In this document: positions 1 through 8,927 of the stretch, piece by piece | How the letters are laid out: each line of letters opens with the position of its first letter | How positions within the stretch are numbered: position 1 is the stretch's first letter | From: Streptomyces netropsis | GTDB taxonomy: Bacteria > Actinomycetota > Actinomycetes > Streptomycetales > Streptomycetaceae | Length of the DNA stretch: 64,000 nt | Assembly (NCBI RefSeq): GCF_014203545.1 | Contig: NZ_JACHJG010000001.1 | Span: forward strand, 310,001 to 374,000 | Direction: 5' to 3' | Program-made: the position numbers and the translations under genes | Notes under the pieces: generated by a model | The model's input: only the letters and a program-made list of their open reading frames with translations | What the model was told of the DNA's origin: nothing | Database searches by the model: none

Positions 1-149
1 TGTCGGTGATGTACGAGGTCCCGTCCCGCAAGGACGTCGCCCGCGTCGTCATCACCGAAGACGTCGTCCACTCGAACGTCAACCCCACCCTGGTGCCGCG
101 CGAGCCCCGCATCGTGGGCAAGGACGAGCGGCACGAGAAGAGCGCGTAG
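1..149 (+). CDS. clpX: ClpX, ATPase subunit of Clp protease (C-terminal end only)
   Basis: Only the last 48 codons are inside the window; the gene enters from the left edge in the frame starting at base 3 and stops at TAG 147-149. The visible residues (VMYEVPSR, then DVARVVIT and NPTLVPR) match the end of the small AAA+ C-terminal domain of ClpX, which unfolds substrates and feeds them to ClpP. A charged tail (DERHEKSA) follows, as in other streptomycete ClpX proteins. A strong terminator starts 22 nt after the stop, so this is probably the end of its transcript. The identification rests on a short tail plus the synteny clpX-valS-folC. Confidence 0.85.
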   Translation, partial: SVMYEVPSRKDVARVVITEDVVHSNVNPTLVPREPRIVGKDERHEKSA

Positions 150-170
150 CGCTGTCTGTACACACGGAAA

Positions 171-207
171 GGGGGCGCCCGGCCGGTTTGGCCGGGCGCC
201 CCCTTTT
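171..207 (+). terminator. Rho-independent terminator of clpX
   Basis: A perfect 14-bp GC stem (171-184 with 190-203) has a 5-nt loop and is followed by TTTT at 204-207. It sits between clpX and the convergent small secreted protein gene and could serve both. Confidence 0.9.
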
Positions 208-226
208 GCCGTGACTACCTCGCGGG

Positions 227-520
227 TCAGCGCGCGAAACAGGCGAATTCCGCGTGCTGCGCCGTGACGCCGATGCGGCCCAGTTCTATCAGGCATTTCT
301 GCCGGGCTGAGATGGGGTCACCAACGGAGCCGCTCATCCCGTCGTGAGCGAGGCGGCATGCTTTCTCTACCTTCACCCCGATCTGGTACCCCTGGCTGCT
401 CAGGTATGTACGGCACTGAGCAGGGCTGGCCATGGCCGGAGCCGTAGCGGCAAACTGAAGTGCACCCGCGGCAACAACCATGCCTGCGGCTACCGCAACT
501 CGTCGAGCTGCCTTACGCAT
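227..520 (-). CDS. Small secreted four-cysteine protein, unknown function
   Basis: From ATG at 520 this is a 97-aa protein; a GAGGA motif 8 nt upstream supports that start over the ATG at 535, which would add five residues. A basic n-region (MRKAARR), an Ala/Val hydrophobic core and an AMA-S cleavage site around residue 31 make a signal peptide. The mature part of about 65 residues has four Cys (C36, C55, C76, C94). They fall in two similar halves: C-x18-C with Leu and Gly between, then C-x17-C with the same pattern, each ending Ala-Cys. This suggests an internal duplication and two disulfides. I do not recognise a named family; small secreted Cys proteins of this kind are common in streptomycetes. 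Confidence 0.65.
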   Translation of the reverse strand: MRKAARRVAVAAGMVVAAGALQFAATAPAMASPAQCRTYLSSQGYQIGVKVEKACRLAHDGMSGSVGDPISARQKCLIELGRIGVTAQHAEFACFAR

Positions 521-744
521 TCGCGTAGTCCTCATTTCTGTGCGTGGTCAATCCCGGCTCGCGGCGTACCGACGTGGCGGAAGACCAAGATCATCGAATG
601 CACAGCGTGAACCTATGGCTACAGGTTGGCGAGTGCCTTCTTCGCCAGATGTGGCGGATTTACGTTGCTGCGGCGTGCCCCATGCGCATGGATGGCTGGG
701 GGATGTCCAGCAGCTCGTAGGCCCGGTCCGTCGCACGGCAGATG

Positions 745-1347
745 TCAGGCGGGCCTGCGTACGTCCCGGTAGATGCCTGCCGTGACCTTCGCGAAGGCCG
801 TGAGGTCCACGGAGTCCGCCGAGAGTCGTTCGGGGTCGAAGTCGAGGACCAGCATCGCGTCCGACTCGCCCGCCCACGCGCAGGCCGGGGCGTAGGCGCG
901 GTCGTACATCTTCACGACCTCGCAGGCGATGGCCGGGCCGGCATGGCCTTCCGGGGTGAAGTCGTGCCGCTCACTCGCCACGGACGGTTTCCCGGGGCCG
1001 CTCTCGAAGCCCTTGAACATGCCGTCCAGGACGGCGTCAGGCTCCCCGATGCCGCCGTACGCGCCCGACAGCGACAGCGTCACCGAGTGATCGGCCACCC
1101 GCTGGTAGCGGCCCAGTACGGAAACGGCGCCCTTGGGCATGCCGCCCTGGACGCCGAGTCCCTCCTTCTCCAGCTGCTTGGTCCCGGCATCGAGCCGGTA
1201 CGCCCCGCCGACCAGCGTCGGCGGGGTGACGAGCGTGACCGCAGGCCCGTCGTCGCCCGGGACGAGCAACAGAACGGCAGCGACGACGGCCGCCGCGACG
1301 CCGAGTGCGACGGCCGCGGCGGGGACGAGGAGCCGGCGCCCGGTCAG
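745..1347 (-). CDS. Membrane-anchored protein, third member of tandem paralogue family
   Basis: An ATG/GTG/TTG rule would start this gene at TTG 1269, but that cuts through a hydrophobic segment. The frame stays open upstream and encodes RR followed by about 22 Ala/Val/Leu residues, a clear membrane anchor. The only upstream start-like codon that keeps it close is CTG at 1347, 4 nt after the TAG of the preceding gene, giving 200 aa. The extracytoplasmic part aligns with the next two genes: LVGGAYR near the start, then GAYGGIGEPDAVLDG, then a Cys pair (ACEVVKM... ACAW) and a basic end (YRDVRRPA). Unlike its sisters it has no Pro/Gly/Tyr/Gln-rich cytoplasmic tail. Probably co-transcribed with 1352-2335. 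Function unknown; the start is uncertain. Confidence 0.6.
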   Translation of the reverse strand: MTGRRLLVPAAAVALGVAAAVVAAVLLLVPGDDGPAVTLVTPPTLVGGAYRLDAGTKQLEKEGLGVQGGMPKGAVSVLGRYQRVADHSVTLSLSGAYGGIGEPDAVLDGMFKGFESGPGKPSVASERHDFTPEGHAGPAIACEVVKMYDRAYAPACAWAGESDAMLVLDFDPERLSADSVDLTAFAKVTAGIYRDVRRPA

Positions 1348-1351
1348 CGGA

Positions 1352-2335
1352 CTACTTCTTGATTTCCTTGCGCGAATCGGTGCGCACCTTGGCGGTCGCC
1401 TCGGACAGCTCCTTCGCAGACATCACCGGGCCGGTGGCGCCCGTGGGGCCCGTGGTGCCGGCGGATCCGGTCGGGGCGCCCGAGGACTGCGTGACCGAGT
1501 GCTCGACGACACCTACAGCGCTGCTGTCCCCCCAGACGCAGAAGCTGGTCTCGGACGAGGACGACATGGTGCCGAAGGTCAGGGTAGCCTTCTGCGCCTT
1601 GCACTTCATCACCGCGCCGTCGAAGCCACCGGGGTGGAACTCGGTCGTCTCGGTGACGGTCTCGACCTTGGCCTTGAACCTCTCCGTGGCCTTCTGCTGG
1701 TTCTCATTGATCTTCGCCAGCATCGCGTCGACCGACTTCTCCGGGTCGGCTACGTCGCCGTAGACAGCCGTCACCTTGAGCTTCTGCTTTTCCGGGCTGG
1801 TGTAGAGGGCACGCACGCCGGTGCCGTTGAGGATGCCCATCGCCTTGGCATCCTTGTCGTTGGCGAGGCTCTCCTTCTCCTTGGCCGAGCCGATCGACTC
1901 CTTGGTGTACTTCCCGTCGAGCAGAGTCTGCGGCAGCACGATCTCGTACGGCGCCACCTTCCCGTCGCTCCCGCTCCCGCCGCTCCCGCCCAGGAAGAAC
2001 ACCGCGCCGCCGACGATCGCGCCCACCACGACCAGCGCACCGATCACGATGCCGATCGTCTTGCCCTTGCCGCCGCCCTGCGGGGGCACCGGCGGCGGGT
2101 ACTGGCCCGGGACGCCCGGCTGGCCGTACGGCGGCTGCTGGCCGTACGGGCCCGGCTGCTGGGGGGCGCCGTACGGGGCCTGGGGCTGGCCGTAGGGGGG
2201 CTGCTGGCCGTAGGGGGCGGCGGGGGGCTGCTGGGGGTAGCCGTAGCCGGGCTGTCCGGCGGCGCCGCCCTGGCCGTACGGGTTGGGCTGCTGGGGAGGC
2301 TGCTGGCCGTACGGGCCCGGCTGGGGGTAGCTCAT
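1352..2335 (-). CDS. Membrane protein with PGYQ-rich cytoplasmic tail, second paralogue
   Basis: This 327-aa protein starts at ATG 2335 behind a GAGAGA motif. Residues 1-86 are a low-complexity Pro/Gly/Tyr/Gln tail built on PYGQQPP units. A GGGKGK linker and one transmembrane helix (about 93-115) follow, then an extracytoplasmic domain of about 200 residues. That domain has the family landmarks: VLPQTLLDGKY, a YGDVADP segment, two Cys (AVMKCKAQK and FCVWGD) and a Lys-rich end (SRKEIKK). A Ser/Thr/Gly/Pro insert lies between the second Cys and the end. It is homologous over its full length to 2453-3370. Family role unknown; the tail resembles the disordered cytoplasmic tails of other streptomycete envelope proteins. 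Confidence 0.8.
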   Translation of the reverse strand: MSYPQPGPYGQQPPQQPNPYGQGGAAGQPGYGYPQQPPAAPYGQQPPYGQPQAPYGAPQQPGPYGQQPPYGQPGVPGQYPPPVPPQGGGKGKTIGIVIGALVVVGAIVGGAVFFLGGSGGSGSDGKVAPYEIVLPQTLLDGKYTKESIGSAKEKESLANDKDAKAMGILNGTGVRALYTSPEKQKLKVTAVYGDVADPEKSVDAMLAKINENQQKATERFKAKVETVTETTEFHPGGFDGAVMKCKAQKATLTFGTMSSSSETSFCVWGDSSAVGVVEHSVTQSSGAPTGSAGTTGPTGATGPVMSAKELSEATAKVRTDSRKEIKK

Positions 2336-2452
2336 CGTGTCTCTCTTCGAATGCGGGGGGACTCTCGCGTCAGATGCCCGTCATCCTTCCCGATGACTTA
2401 CCCAGGCTTTACCGCGGGGCCGCAACGGTTTCGGAACAGTTGACGTCCGCCG

Positions 2453-3370
2453 TCACCGGTCGATCTCGACGCGCACGTCCTGACGGAGCTTCATCGTCCG
2501 GGCGGCGGCCTCGTCGAGGCCGAGGTCCTGGCCGCTGGCCAGCAGCGCCGCGTCCATGGCGAAGACGGTGCCGACCGTGTGTTTGTCGGCCCAGATGCAC
2601 AGCGGCATCTTCATGGTCCGCGCGCCCGTGTTGCTCCACTTGCTGATCTGGCACTTCATCACGGCGTCGTCGCCGAGCCCGTCCGGGGACATCCGTTGGG
2701 GCGTGCCCTCGAATTCGGTCTTCGCGTCGGGGTTCTTCTCGTTCGTGGTAGCCCTGGTCACGCTCAGGAACAACCCGTCCACCATCACCTCGGGGCTCCG
2801 TACCTCATCGCCCCACGCGCCGGTGAACCTCAGCTGCTTCTGGGAGAGTTTGTCCTCGCCGGACTTGTACGCGCCCGAGACGCTCCGCGGGTTGGTGATT
2901 CCCAGGATCTTGAGATCGTCCAGCTCCTTCGAGCCGAACCCGCTCCCGGACTCGCCGGGGTCCTTCTTGTACTCGCCCGCGACCGTCTCGGGCGCGATGA
3001 GTTTGTAGCGCTGCCCGGTCGGTGACGCGGGGGCGCTGGGGGAGGGGCTCGCCGGGGCGGTGGGCGAGGCCTTGCCGTCGGCCCGGTGGTCCGCCTTCCT
3101 GCCGCCGTCCTTCAGGACGACGATGCCGCCCACGATCGCGCCGACCACGACGACCGCCCCGACCGCGAGGGCGACCGCTTTGCCCTTTCCGCCGCCCTGC
3201 GGAGGTATCGGGGGCGGGTACGGGGGCGGCATGCCCGGCCCCCAGCCGCCCGGCTGCTGAGGCTGTTGCTGCGGCCGGCCATACCCGTAGCCCGGTGGGC
3301 CGTACGGATTCGGCTGCTGAGGCTGCTGCTGCGGCGGCGCCCCGTACGGGCCCGGCTGGTGCTGGGTCAT
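2453..3370 (-). CDS. Membrane protein with PGYQ-rich cytoplasmic tail, first paralogue
   Basis: This 305-aa protein starts at ATG 3370, preceded by AGGGGA. Residues 1-58 are the Pro/Gln/Gly/Tyr-rich tail, followed by the same PPIPPQGGGKGK linker and transmembrane helix (about 65-86, VVVVGAIVGGIVV) as the neighbour at 1352-2335. A Ser/Pro/Ala-rich spacer leads to the extracytoplasmic domain: IAPETVAGEYK, GAWGDEVRSPEVMVDG, a Cys pair (VMKCQ and LCIWAD) and VRVEIDR at the end. It is divergent from valS and is the first gene of the three-gene paralogue run, 117 nt before the second. No enzyme motif is visible. A role as envelope or stress sensor is only a guess. Confidence 0.8.
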   Translation of the reverse strand: MTQHQPGPYGAPPQQQPQQPNPYGPPGYGYGRPQQQPQQPGGWGPGMPPPYPPPIPPQGGGKGKAVALAVGAVVVVGAIVGGIVVLKDGGRKADHRADGKASPTAPASPSPSAPASPTGQRYKLIAPETVAGEYKKDPGESGSGFGSKELDDLKILGITNPRSVSGAYKSGEDKLSQKQLRFTGAWGDEVRSPEVMVDGLFLSVTRATTNEKNPDAKTEFEGTPQRMSPDGLGDDAVMKCQISKWSNTGARTMKMPLCIWADKHTVGTVFAMDAALLASGQDLGLDEAAARTMKLRQDVRVEIDR

Positions 3371-3491
3371 CGTCGTCCCCTGCGTCTACGGATGCGTCTA
3401 CGGAAGATCGGTTCGCGACATCCTTACGGATCGCCCGGCCGCGCCCCGCCCCGGGGCGTAAACGGGTTCGTGAGCGGGCGGCGCCGCCCCG

Positions 3492-3497
3492 TAGAAT
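3492..3497 (+). promoter_or_regulatory. -10 element of valS, leaderless pattern
   Basis: TAGAAT lies 6 nt before the GTG start of valS. No Shine-Dalgarno sequence lies upstream of that GTG, so transcription probably begins at or next to the start codon. A weak -35-like TTCGTG is at 3467-3472. Confidence 0.5.
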
Positions 3498-3503
3498 CTC
3501 CCC

Positions 3504-6140
3504 GTGACCGAGAACACTCAGCAGAGCCCCGACAGCGGGCCGACGAACAGCAACCCCGAACTGCCGACCCAATACGCGCCGGCCGAGGTAGAGGGGCCGC
3601 TGTACGAGCGCTGGGTAGAGCGCGGTTACTTCGAGGCCGACGCCTCGAGCGACAAAGAGCCCTACACGATCGTCATCCCGCCGCCGAACGTCACCGGCTC
3701 GCTCCACCTGGGCCACGCCTTCGAGCACACGCTGATCGACGCCCTCACCCGGCGTAAGCGGATGCAGGGGTTCGAGGTGCTGTGGCAGCCCGGCATGGAC
3801 CACGCCGGCATCGCCACGCAGAACGTGGTCGAGCGCGAGCTCGCCAAGGAGGGCAAGTCCCGCCACGACCTCGGTCGTGAGGCGTTCGTCGAGCGTGTGT
3901 GGCAGTGGAAGGCCGAGTCCGGTGGCCAGATCTCCGGGCAGATGCGCCGTCTGGGTGACGGTGTGGCCTGGAGCCGTGAGCGGTTCACCATGGACGAGGG
4001 CCTCTCCAAGGCCGTCCAGACCATCTTCAAGAAGCTCTACGACGACGAGCTGATCTACCGCGCCGAGCGCATCATCAACTGGTGCCCGCGCTGTCTGACC
4101 GCCATCTCCGACATCGAGGTGGAGTACCAGAACGACGAGGGCGAGCTCGTCTCGATCCGATACGGCGAGGGTGACGCGTCCATCGTCGTCGCCACCACCC
4201 GCGCCGAGACCATGCTCGGCGACACCGCCGTGGCCGTCCACCCCGAGGACGAGCGGTACAAGCACCTGGTCGGCACCGAGATCGAGCTGCCGCTCACCGG
4301 CCGACGGATCCCCGTCGTCGCCGACGAGCACGTCGACCCGGAGTTCGGTACGGGCGCCGTCAAGGTCACCCCTGCCCACGACCCCAACGACTTCGAGATC
4401 GGCCAGCGCCACAACCTGCCGTCGCTCACCGTCCTCGACGAGCGCGCGGTCATCACCGCCCACGGCCCCTTCCAGGGCCTGGACCGACTCGAGGCCCGCA
4501 GCGCCATCGTCGCCGCCCTGCGCGCCGACGGCCGCATCGTCGCCGAGAAGCGCCCGTACGAGCACTCCGTCGGACACTGCTCGCGCTGCAAGACGACCAT
4601 CGAGCCGCGGCTGTCCATGCAGTGGTGGGTCAAGGTCGGCCCGCTGGCCGAGACCGCGAGCAAGGCGGTCCGGGACGGCGACGTCGCCATCCACCCCAAG
4701 GAGATGGAGTCCCGCTACTTCGGCTGGGTCGACAACCTCCACGACTGGTGCATCTCGCGCCAGCTGTGGTGGGGCCACCGCATCCCGGTCTGGTACGGGC
4801 CGAACGGCGAGATGGTCTGCGTCGGACCGGACGACGAGGCGCCCTCGGGCGAGGGCTGGCACCAGGAGACCGACGTCCTGGACACCTGGTTCTCCTCCGG
4901 CCTGTGGCCGTTCTCCACGCTCGGCTGGCCCGAGAAGACCGAGAGCGTCGAGAAGTTCTACCCGAACTCCGTCCTGGTCACCGGCTACGACATCCTCTTC
5001 TTCTGGGTCGTCCGGATGATGATGTTCGGGACGTACGCGATGGACGGCACCCCGCCGTTCCACACCATCGCCCTGCACGGCATGGTCCGCGACCAGTTCG
5101 GCAAGAAGATGTCGAAGTCGTTCGGCAACGCGGTCAACCCGCTGGACTGGATGGACAAGTACGGCTCCGACGCCGTCCGCTTCACCCTCGCCCGTGGTGC
5201 CAACCCCGGCGTGGACGTCCCGATCGGCGAGGACTGGGTCCAGGGTTCGCGGAACTTCGCCAACAAGATCTGGAACGCCACGCGGTTCGCGATGATGAAC
5301 GGCGCGACCGTCGAGGGCGACCTGCCGTCCGTCGAGCAGATGTCGGCCACCGACCGCTGGATCATGTCGCGCCTGAACGCCACGGTCGCGGAGGTCGACG
5401 CGTTCTACGACGACTACCAGTTCGCGAAGCTGTCCGACACTCTCTTCCACTTCGCGTGGGACGAGGTCTTCGACTGGTACGTCGAGCTGTCCAAGACCAC
5501 CTTCATTGCCGGAGGCGAGCAGGCCAAGGTCTCGGCACGGGTCCTGGGCGAGGTCCTGGACGTCACCCTGAAGCTGCTGCACCCCGTGGTCCCCTTCGTC
5601 ACCGAGACGCTGTGGACGACCCTCACGGGCAAGGAGTCGGTCGTCATCGCCGACTGGCCCAAGGACTCGGGCTTCCGTGACGAGGCCGCCGAGCAGGAGA
5701 TCGCCAGCCTCCAGCAGGTGATCACCGAGGTCCGCCGCTTCCGCTCCGACCAGGGCCTCCAGCCCGGTCAGCGGGTCCCGGCGCAGCTCGACCTGAACGG
5801 CACGGTGCTGGCGGCCCACGAAGGCGCCATCCGCCAGCTGCTGCGGCTGCAGCCCGCCGGGGACGGCTTCCACGCCACCGCGACCCTGCCGGTCGCCGGC
5901 GCCACCGTCGCCCTCGACCTCTCCGGCACCATCGACGTCGAGGCCGAGCGCAAGCGCCTGACCAAGGCGCTGGCCGCGGCCGAGAAGGACAAGGCGCAGT
6001 CCACGGCCAAGCTGGGCAACGAGGCGTTCCTCGCCAAGGCCGCCGAGGCGGCCGTGGCGAAGATCCGTAAGCGGCTGGAGACGGCCGAGGCCGACATCGA
6101 GCGGCTCACCGCCCAGCTGGCGGGCCTGCCCAAGGCCTAG
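3504..6140 (+). CDS. valS: Valyl-tRNA synthetase
   Basis: This 878-aa class Ia synthetase charges tRNA-Val. The HIGH-type signature appears as [15 protein letters not shown] near residue 60 and the KMSKS loop as KKMSKSFGN about residue 535. The editing (CP1) domain lies between them, with a [10 protein letters not shown] segment, and the C-terminal anticodon domain ends in a Lys/Ala-rich coiled-coil arm typical of ValRS. GTG at 3504 is chosen because the upstream frame holds nothing conserved and a -10 box sits 6 nt before it, suggesting a leaderless mRNA. The 3' end overlaps the convergent GT-C-like gene by 35 bp. Full length, no defects seen. Confidence 0.97.
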   Translation: MTENTQQSPDSGPTNSNPELPTQYAPAEVEGPLYERWVERGYFEADASSDKEPYTIVIPPPNVTGSLHLGHAFEHTLIDALTRRKRMQGFEVLWQPGMDHAGIATQNVVERELAKEGKSRHDLGREAFVERVWQWKAESGGQISGQMRRLGDGVAWSRERFTMDEGLSKAVQTIFKKLYDDELIYRAERIINWCPRCLTAISDIEVEYQNDEGELVSIRYGEGDASIVVATTRAETMLGDTAVAVHPEDERYKHLVGTEIELPLTGRRIPVVADEHVDPEFGTGAVKVTPAHDPNDFEIGQRHNLPSLTVLDERAVITAHGPFQGLDRLEARSAIVAALRADGRIVAEKRPYEHSVGHCSRCKTTIEPRLSMQWWVKVGPLAETASKAVRDGDVAIHPKEMESRYFGWVDNLHDWCISRQLWWGHRIPVWYGPNGEMVCVGPDDEAPSGEGWHQETDVLDTWFSSGLWPFSTLGWPEKTESVEKFYPNSVLVTGYDILFFWVVRMMMFGTYAMDGTPPFHTIALHGMVRDQFGKKMSKSFGNAVNPLDWMDKYGSDAVRFTLARGANPGVDVPIGEDWVQGSRNFANKIWNATRFAMMNGATVEGDLPSVEQMSATDRWIMSRLNATVAEVDAFYDDYQFAKLSDTLFHFAWDEVFDWYVELSKTTFIAGGEQAKVSARVLGEVLDVTLKLLHPVVPFVTETLWTTLTGKESVVIADWPKDSGFRDEAAEQEIASLQQVITEVRRFRSDQGLQPGQRVPAQLDLNGTVLAAHEGAIRQLLRLQPAGDGFHATATLPVAGATVALDLSGTIDVEAERKRLTKALAAAEKDKAQSTAKLGNEAFLAKAAEAAVAKIRKRLETAEADIERLTAQLAGLPKA

Positions 6141-7320
6141 TCCGGCTCGGGTCCCACAGAGGACCCCACGGCCCTTCCACAGGCCCCTCTTCCATCCGGT
6201 CGAGGGGCCTGTTCCGTGTCCGGCGGTCGTGCATCGGCCAGAACAGCACGTACGCCGTCGACACGGCCACGAAGCCGAGCCGGACCAGGCCCTTGGCCGA
6301 TTCGTCGGGCACGACGAACACGCTCGCGTAGAGCGTGATCAGCGCGATCCAGCTCCACCACGGCACCAGCCGCCGCTGCCCGCACACGTCCCACAGGAGA
6401 GTGCCGAGCAGCACCGACGCCGTGTAGTAGGTGTAGACGCTGGGGTCGAGGAGGATGCGGGCGTTCGCGCCCAGCAGGACGACCCCCGCCCAGCGGCCCC
6501 GCCACACCGCGACCGCGCCGAGCGTGAGACCGAGCGCGGCCTGGGCCGGCCGGGCCCAGTCGGGCGTCTGGGGGTCGTCGGCACCCAGCCAGCGCAGCGC
6601 GGACGCCGGGTTGTTGGGGATCGTGAACTTCGCGGCGGCGAAGGAGTGCGGGTCGACGAGGAAGAACGGCAGCCAGGCCACCGCCACCAGACCCACGCAC
6701 CACAGGCCCGCGCGCAGCCACTGCGTCCTGGGCAGGGCGAGGATCAGCGGCAGGAACGCCAGCGCGGTCGGCTTGGAGTCCATCGCCAGCGCCAGGGCGG
6801 CGCCGACGGCGGCGGCGTTGCCACGGGTCAGGAACCACACGGCCAGCGCGGTGAAGAACAGCGCGAGCACGTCGTCGAGGTGGCCGAAGCGGACCGAGAC
6901 CTCGATCCACATGGGGATGAAGGCGAGCCCCGCGATCAGGACGCGCTGCCGCAGCCGCTGGTGGTTGGTGCCGGTGCCCAGGAAGTGCGTCGCGGCGCTG
7001 CGCCCGGCGAGGACCAGGATCACCAGGCCGAGCACGGACATGAACGCCGCCGCCAGGAACTGGCCCGTGTGCTCCGAGAAGGGGTTGAACAGGCCCGCCA
7101 CCAGGAAGCTGATGGGCCCCATCTGGAGTTCGGGGTGGTGGGCGTAGAGGTTGAGCCCGCCGGTGCCGTCGCCCGACGAGCCCTGGTAGATCAGCTCGCC
7201 GCCCGTGCGCAGGTAGTGCCACGAGAACCCGCCGTTCGGCTCCACCACCGCGAACCACAGGACGGTCCACGCGGTGAGCAGCAGCAGGTGCATCCTTGTG
7301 CTGACTTCAGGTACCCGCAC
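6106..7320 (-). CDS. Polytopic GT-C/DUF2029-like glycosyltransferase
   Basis: A 404-aa protein with around 9-11 hydrophobic helices. An [12 protein letters not shown] segment and alternating periplasmic loops resemble GT87 (DUF2029) polyprenol-phosphate-sugar-dependent glycosyltransferases. GTG at 7320 has a GGAGG-containing leader; an internal ATG at 7293 is possible. It is the last gene of a minus-strand block with GT2 and WecB genes, suggesting it adds sugars to an exported glycan. Its C-terminal 35 residues or so are Pro/Gly/Trp/Arg-rich and unlike the membrane part. They are encoded over the valS terminator and valS 3' end, which suggests the native stop was lost. Substrate unknown. Confidence 0.75.
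   Translation of the reverse strand: MRVPEVSTRMHLLLLTAWTVLWFAVVEPNGGFSWHYLRTGGELIYQGSSGDGTGGLNLYAHHPELQMGPISFLVAGLFNPFSEHTGQFLAAAFMSVLGLVILVLAGRSAATHFLGTGTNHQRLRQRVLIAGLAFIPMWIEVSVRFGHLDDVLALFFTALAVWFLTRGNAAAVGAALALAMDSKPTALAFLPLILALPRTQWLRAGLWCVGLVAVAWLPFFLVDPHSFAAAKFTIPNNPASALRWLGADDPQTPDWARPAQAALGLTLGAVAVWRGRWAGVVLLGANARILLDPSVYTYYTASVLLGTLLWDVCGQRRLVPWWSWIALITLYASVFVVPDESAKGLVRLGFVAVSTAYVLFWPMHDRRTRNRPLDRMEEGPVEGPWGPLWDPSRTRPWAGPPAGR
6181..6210 (+). terminator. valS terminator hairpin, inside opposite gene
   Basis: A 9-bp stem (6181-6189 with 6202-6210) with a 12-nt loop lies 40 nt after the valS stop. It lies inside the coding sequence of the convergent GT-C-like gene. No T-tract follows. 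Confidence 0.5.
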
Positions 7321-7463
7321 AACGCTCCCGTTTCCTCCGCCCGGAACGGCTCCGGGCAGCAGTCCCCGGCGGTCAGATGGCGACGGGGGACGGGAGGTTG
7401 TGCTGTGCGCGGGCTGTGTGACTCACCTCATGGTTTGCCGGTGACGGTCCGTAGAACGGTCCG

Positions 7464-8828
7464 TCAGCTCTCCACGGCCACCGGGCCGGAGAGGACCTGC
7501 TCGGCGTTGCGGCGCGTCTTGGCCCAGCCGTTGCGCCCCCGCAGCATCCGGACGAACCCCCGGGCGGACGCCGGGAACAGGTGGTACGCGTACAGCCACA
7601 GCGCGAGCCCCCACAGCAGCGCGACGAGCAGCGAGCGGCCCGGCGCGCGGTCCCGGCGGTAGACCGGGCCCCACAGCACGAACGGCAGCACGGAAATGAC
7701 GGCCAGTGCGAGCACGAGCGGCCACAGGGCCAGAATGCCGCCGAGCGTCTCGCCCGCGCCCTCGTCGGCCATGGACAGGCCCAGGAGGACGAACATCACC
7801 GCGCACAGGGCCAGCGTGACCAGGTGGGCGACCGGCTGGAGGAAGGTGTAGAGCGTCTCCAGGACACCCTTGCCGCCGTAGTGGCGCGAGGAGACGATGC
7901 GCGGCGCGTAGCGGACGCACTGCAGGTTGCCCTGCGCCCAGCGGGTGCGCTGGGTGAGGAACCGGCGGCCGTGCGGCAGGCCCTCCTGGGAGACCCAGGT
8001 GTCGGCTATGTGGGCTATCCGGTCGCCGCCCAGGATCATGTGCAGACCCAGCTCGTAGTCCTCCAGCAGGGCACCGCGCTGCCACGGGCGGCGCTCGGCG
8101 GCCGCGATGCGGTCCAGGGCCGAGAGCCGGGTGAACTGGCCGTTGCCGCCGAGACCGACGGAGCCGGTGCGCCCGCGCAGCAGCTGCATCCCGGCGTTGG
8201 ACACGGAGAACTCCATGTCCTGCATGCGTACCAGCAGCCGGGCGAAGGCGTTGCGGACGCGACCGCGGTCGGGCAGCGGGCGCGGATCCTCGGTGTTCCG
8301 CATCCGGACGCTGACCTGCACACCGCCGATCTCCGGGTCGCCGAAGCCGCTCGGGCCGCTGACCCGGGCCAGGGCGTGCGGGTCGAGCTGGCCGTCGGCG
8401 TCGATGACGCACACGACGACCCGCTCGCGGTCGGCGTCCTCGCCCAGGAACTGGTTCAGCTCGTCGTACGCGGCGTTGAGGGCCGCGCCCTTGCCGGTAC
8501 GGGCGTTCGGGCGGTGCCGGCGCACGAGGTGGACCCGGCGGTCCGTCTCGGCCAGCTCCGCGACGATCGCGCCGGTCCGGTCGTCGCTGTCGTCGTCGAT
8601 GACCCAGACGTGGGCGCCGGGGAAGTCGCTGCGCATCCGGCCGACGGTCGTGGCGACGACGGCCTCCTCGTCACGGCACGGCACGAAGAAGTGCCAGTCG
8701 TGGCTCGCGGGGTCGCCGGTGCCGGCCTCGGCCCGGCGCGTGTACGCGTGGCGGGCGCCGGCCCAGTACAGCAGGAAGCAGAGCAGGAGGAAGAAGGGGA
8801 AGACGAGCAGGAGGGGGTTGTCGAACAT
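7464..8828 (-). CDS. Processive-type family 2 glycosyltransferase, membrane bound
   Basis: This 454-aa protein has one N-terminal transmembrane helix (about 5-22), a cytoplasmic GT-A catalytic domain and three to four C-terminal helices. Catalytic landmarks of processive GT2 enzymes (cellulose/hyaluronan/poly-GlcNAc synthase type) are all present: an Asp cluster at 78-83, the DxD-type DADGQ at 143-147, the catalytic ED at 256-257 and QRTRW at 293-297. Such enzymes polymerise a sugar from a nucleotide donor and extrude the chain. ATG at 8828 follows a GGGGG-rich leader. It lies between the wecB-like epimerase and the GT-C-like gene, so a ManNAc- or GlcNAc-containing polymer is plausible. The donor cannot be read from sequence. 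Confidence 0.85.
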   Translation of the reverse strand: MFDNPLLLVFPFFLLLCFLLYWAGARHAYTRRAEAGTGDPASHDWHFFVPCRDEEAVVATTVGRMRSDFPGAHVWVIDDDSDDRTGAIVAELAETDRRVHLVRRHRPNARTGKGAALNAAYDELNQFLGEDADRERVVVCVIDADGQLDPHALARVSGPSGFGDPEIGGVQVSVRMRNTEDPRPLPDRGRVRNAFARLLVRMQDMEFSVSNAGMQLLRGRTGSVGLGGNGQFTRLSALDRIAAAERRPWQRGALLEDYELGLHMILGGDRIAHIADTWVSQEGLPHGRRFLTQRTRWAQGNLQCVRYAPRIVSSRHYGGKGVLETLYTFLQPVAHLVTLALCAVMFVLLGLSMADEGAGETLGGILALWPLVLALAVISVLPFVLWGPVYRRDRAPGRSLLVALLWGLALWLYAYHLFPASARGFVRMLRGRNGWAKTRRNAEQVLSGPVAVES

Positions 8829-8852
8829 GTGGGGGAAGCTCCTGGGGGGGCA

Positions 8853-8873
8853 GCCCGTCCGGCGCTTGAGGAC
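8853..8873. repeat. Half-copy of dispersed Streptomyces intergenic palindrome
   Basis: GCCCGTCCGGCG followed by CTTGAGGAC matches the right arm of the element at 14188-14276 and, reverse-complemented, the arm at 40472-40491. It lies in the 99-nt gap between the GT2 and wecB-like genes. Confidence 0.6.
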
Positions 8874-8927
8874 CGGGGTCCGGGGCGGAGCCCCGGGTAC
8901 GGGAAGGGGCGGGGCGGGGGAGAAGGC

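Noticed and set aside
3371..3503. T-box-like leader for valS
   Set aside because: The gap to the divergent gene is only 133 nt, with a -10 box 6 nt before the start, leaving no transcribed leader for a T-box.
2805..5873. 1022-codon open frame on the minus strand over valS
   Set aside because: It is antisense to an unmistakable valS; high-GC third-position bias keeps the complementary frame open. The residues are Val/Asp/Gly/Leu-rich with no domain.
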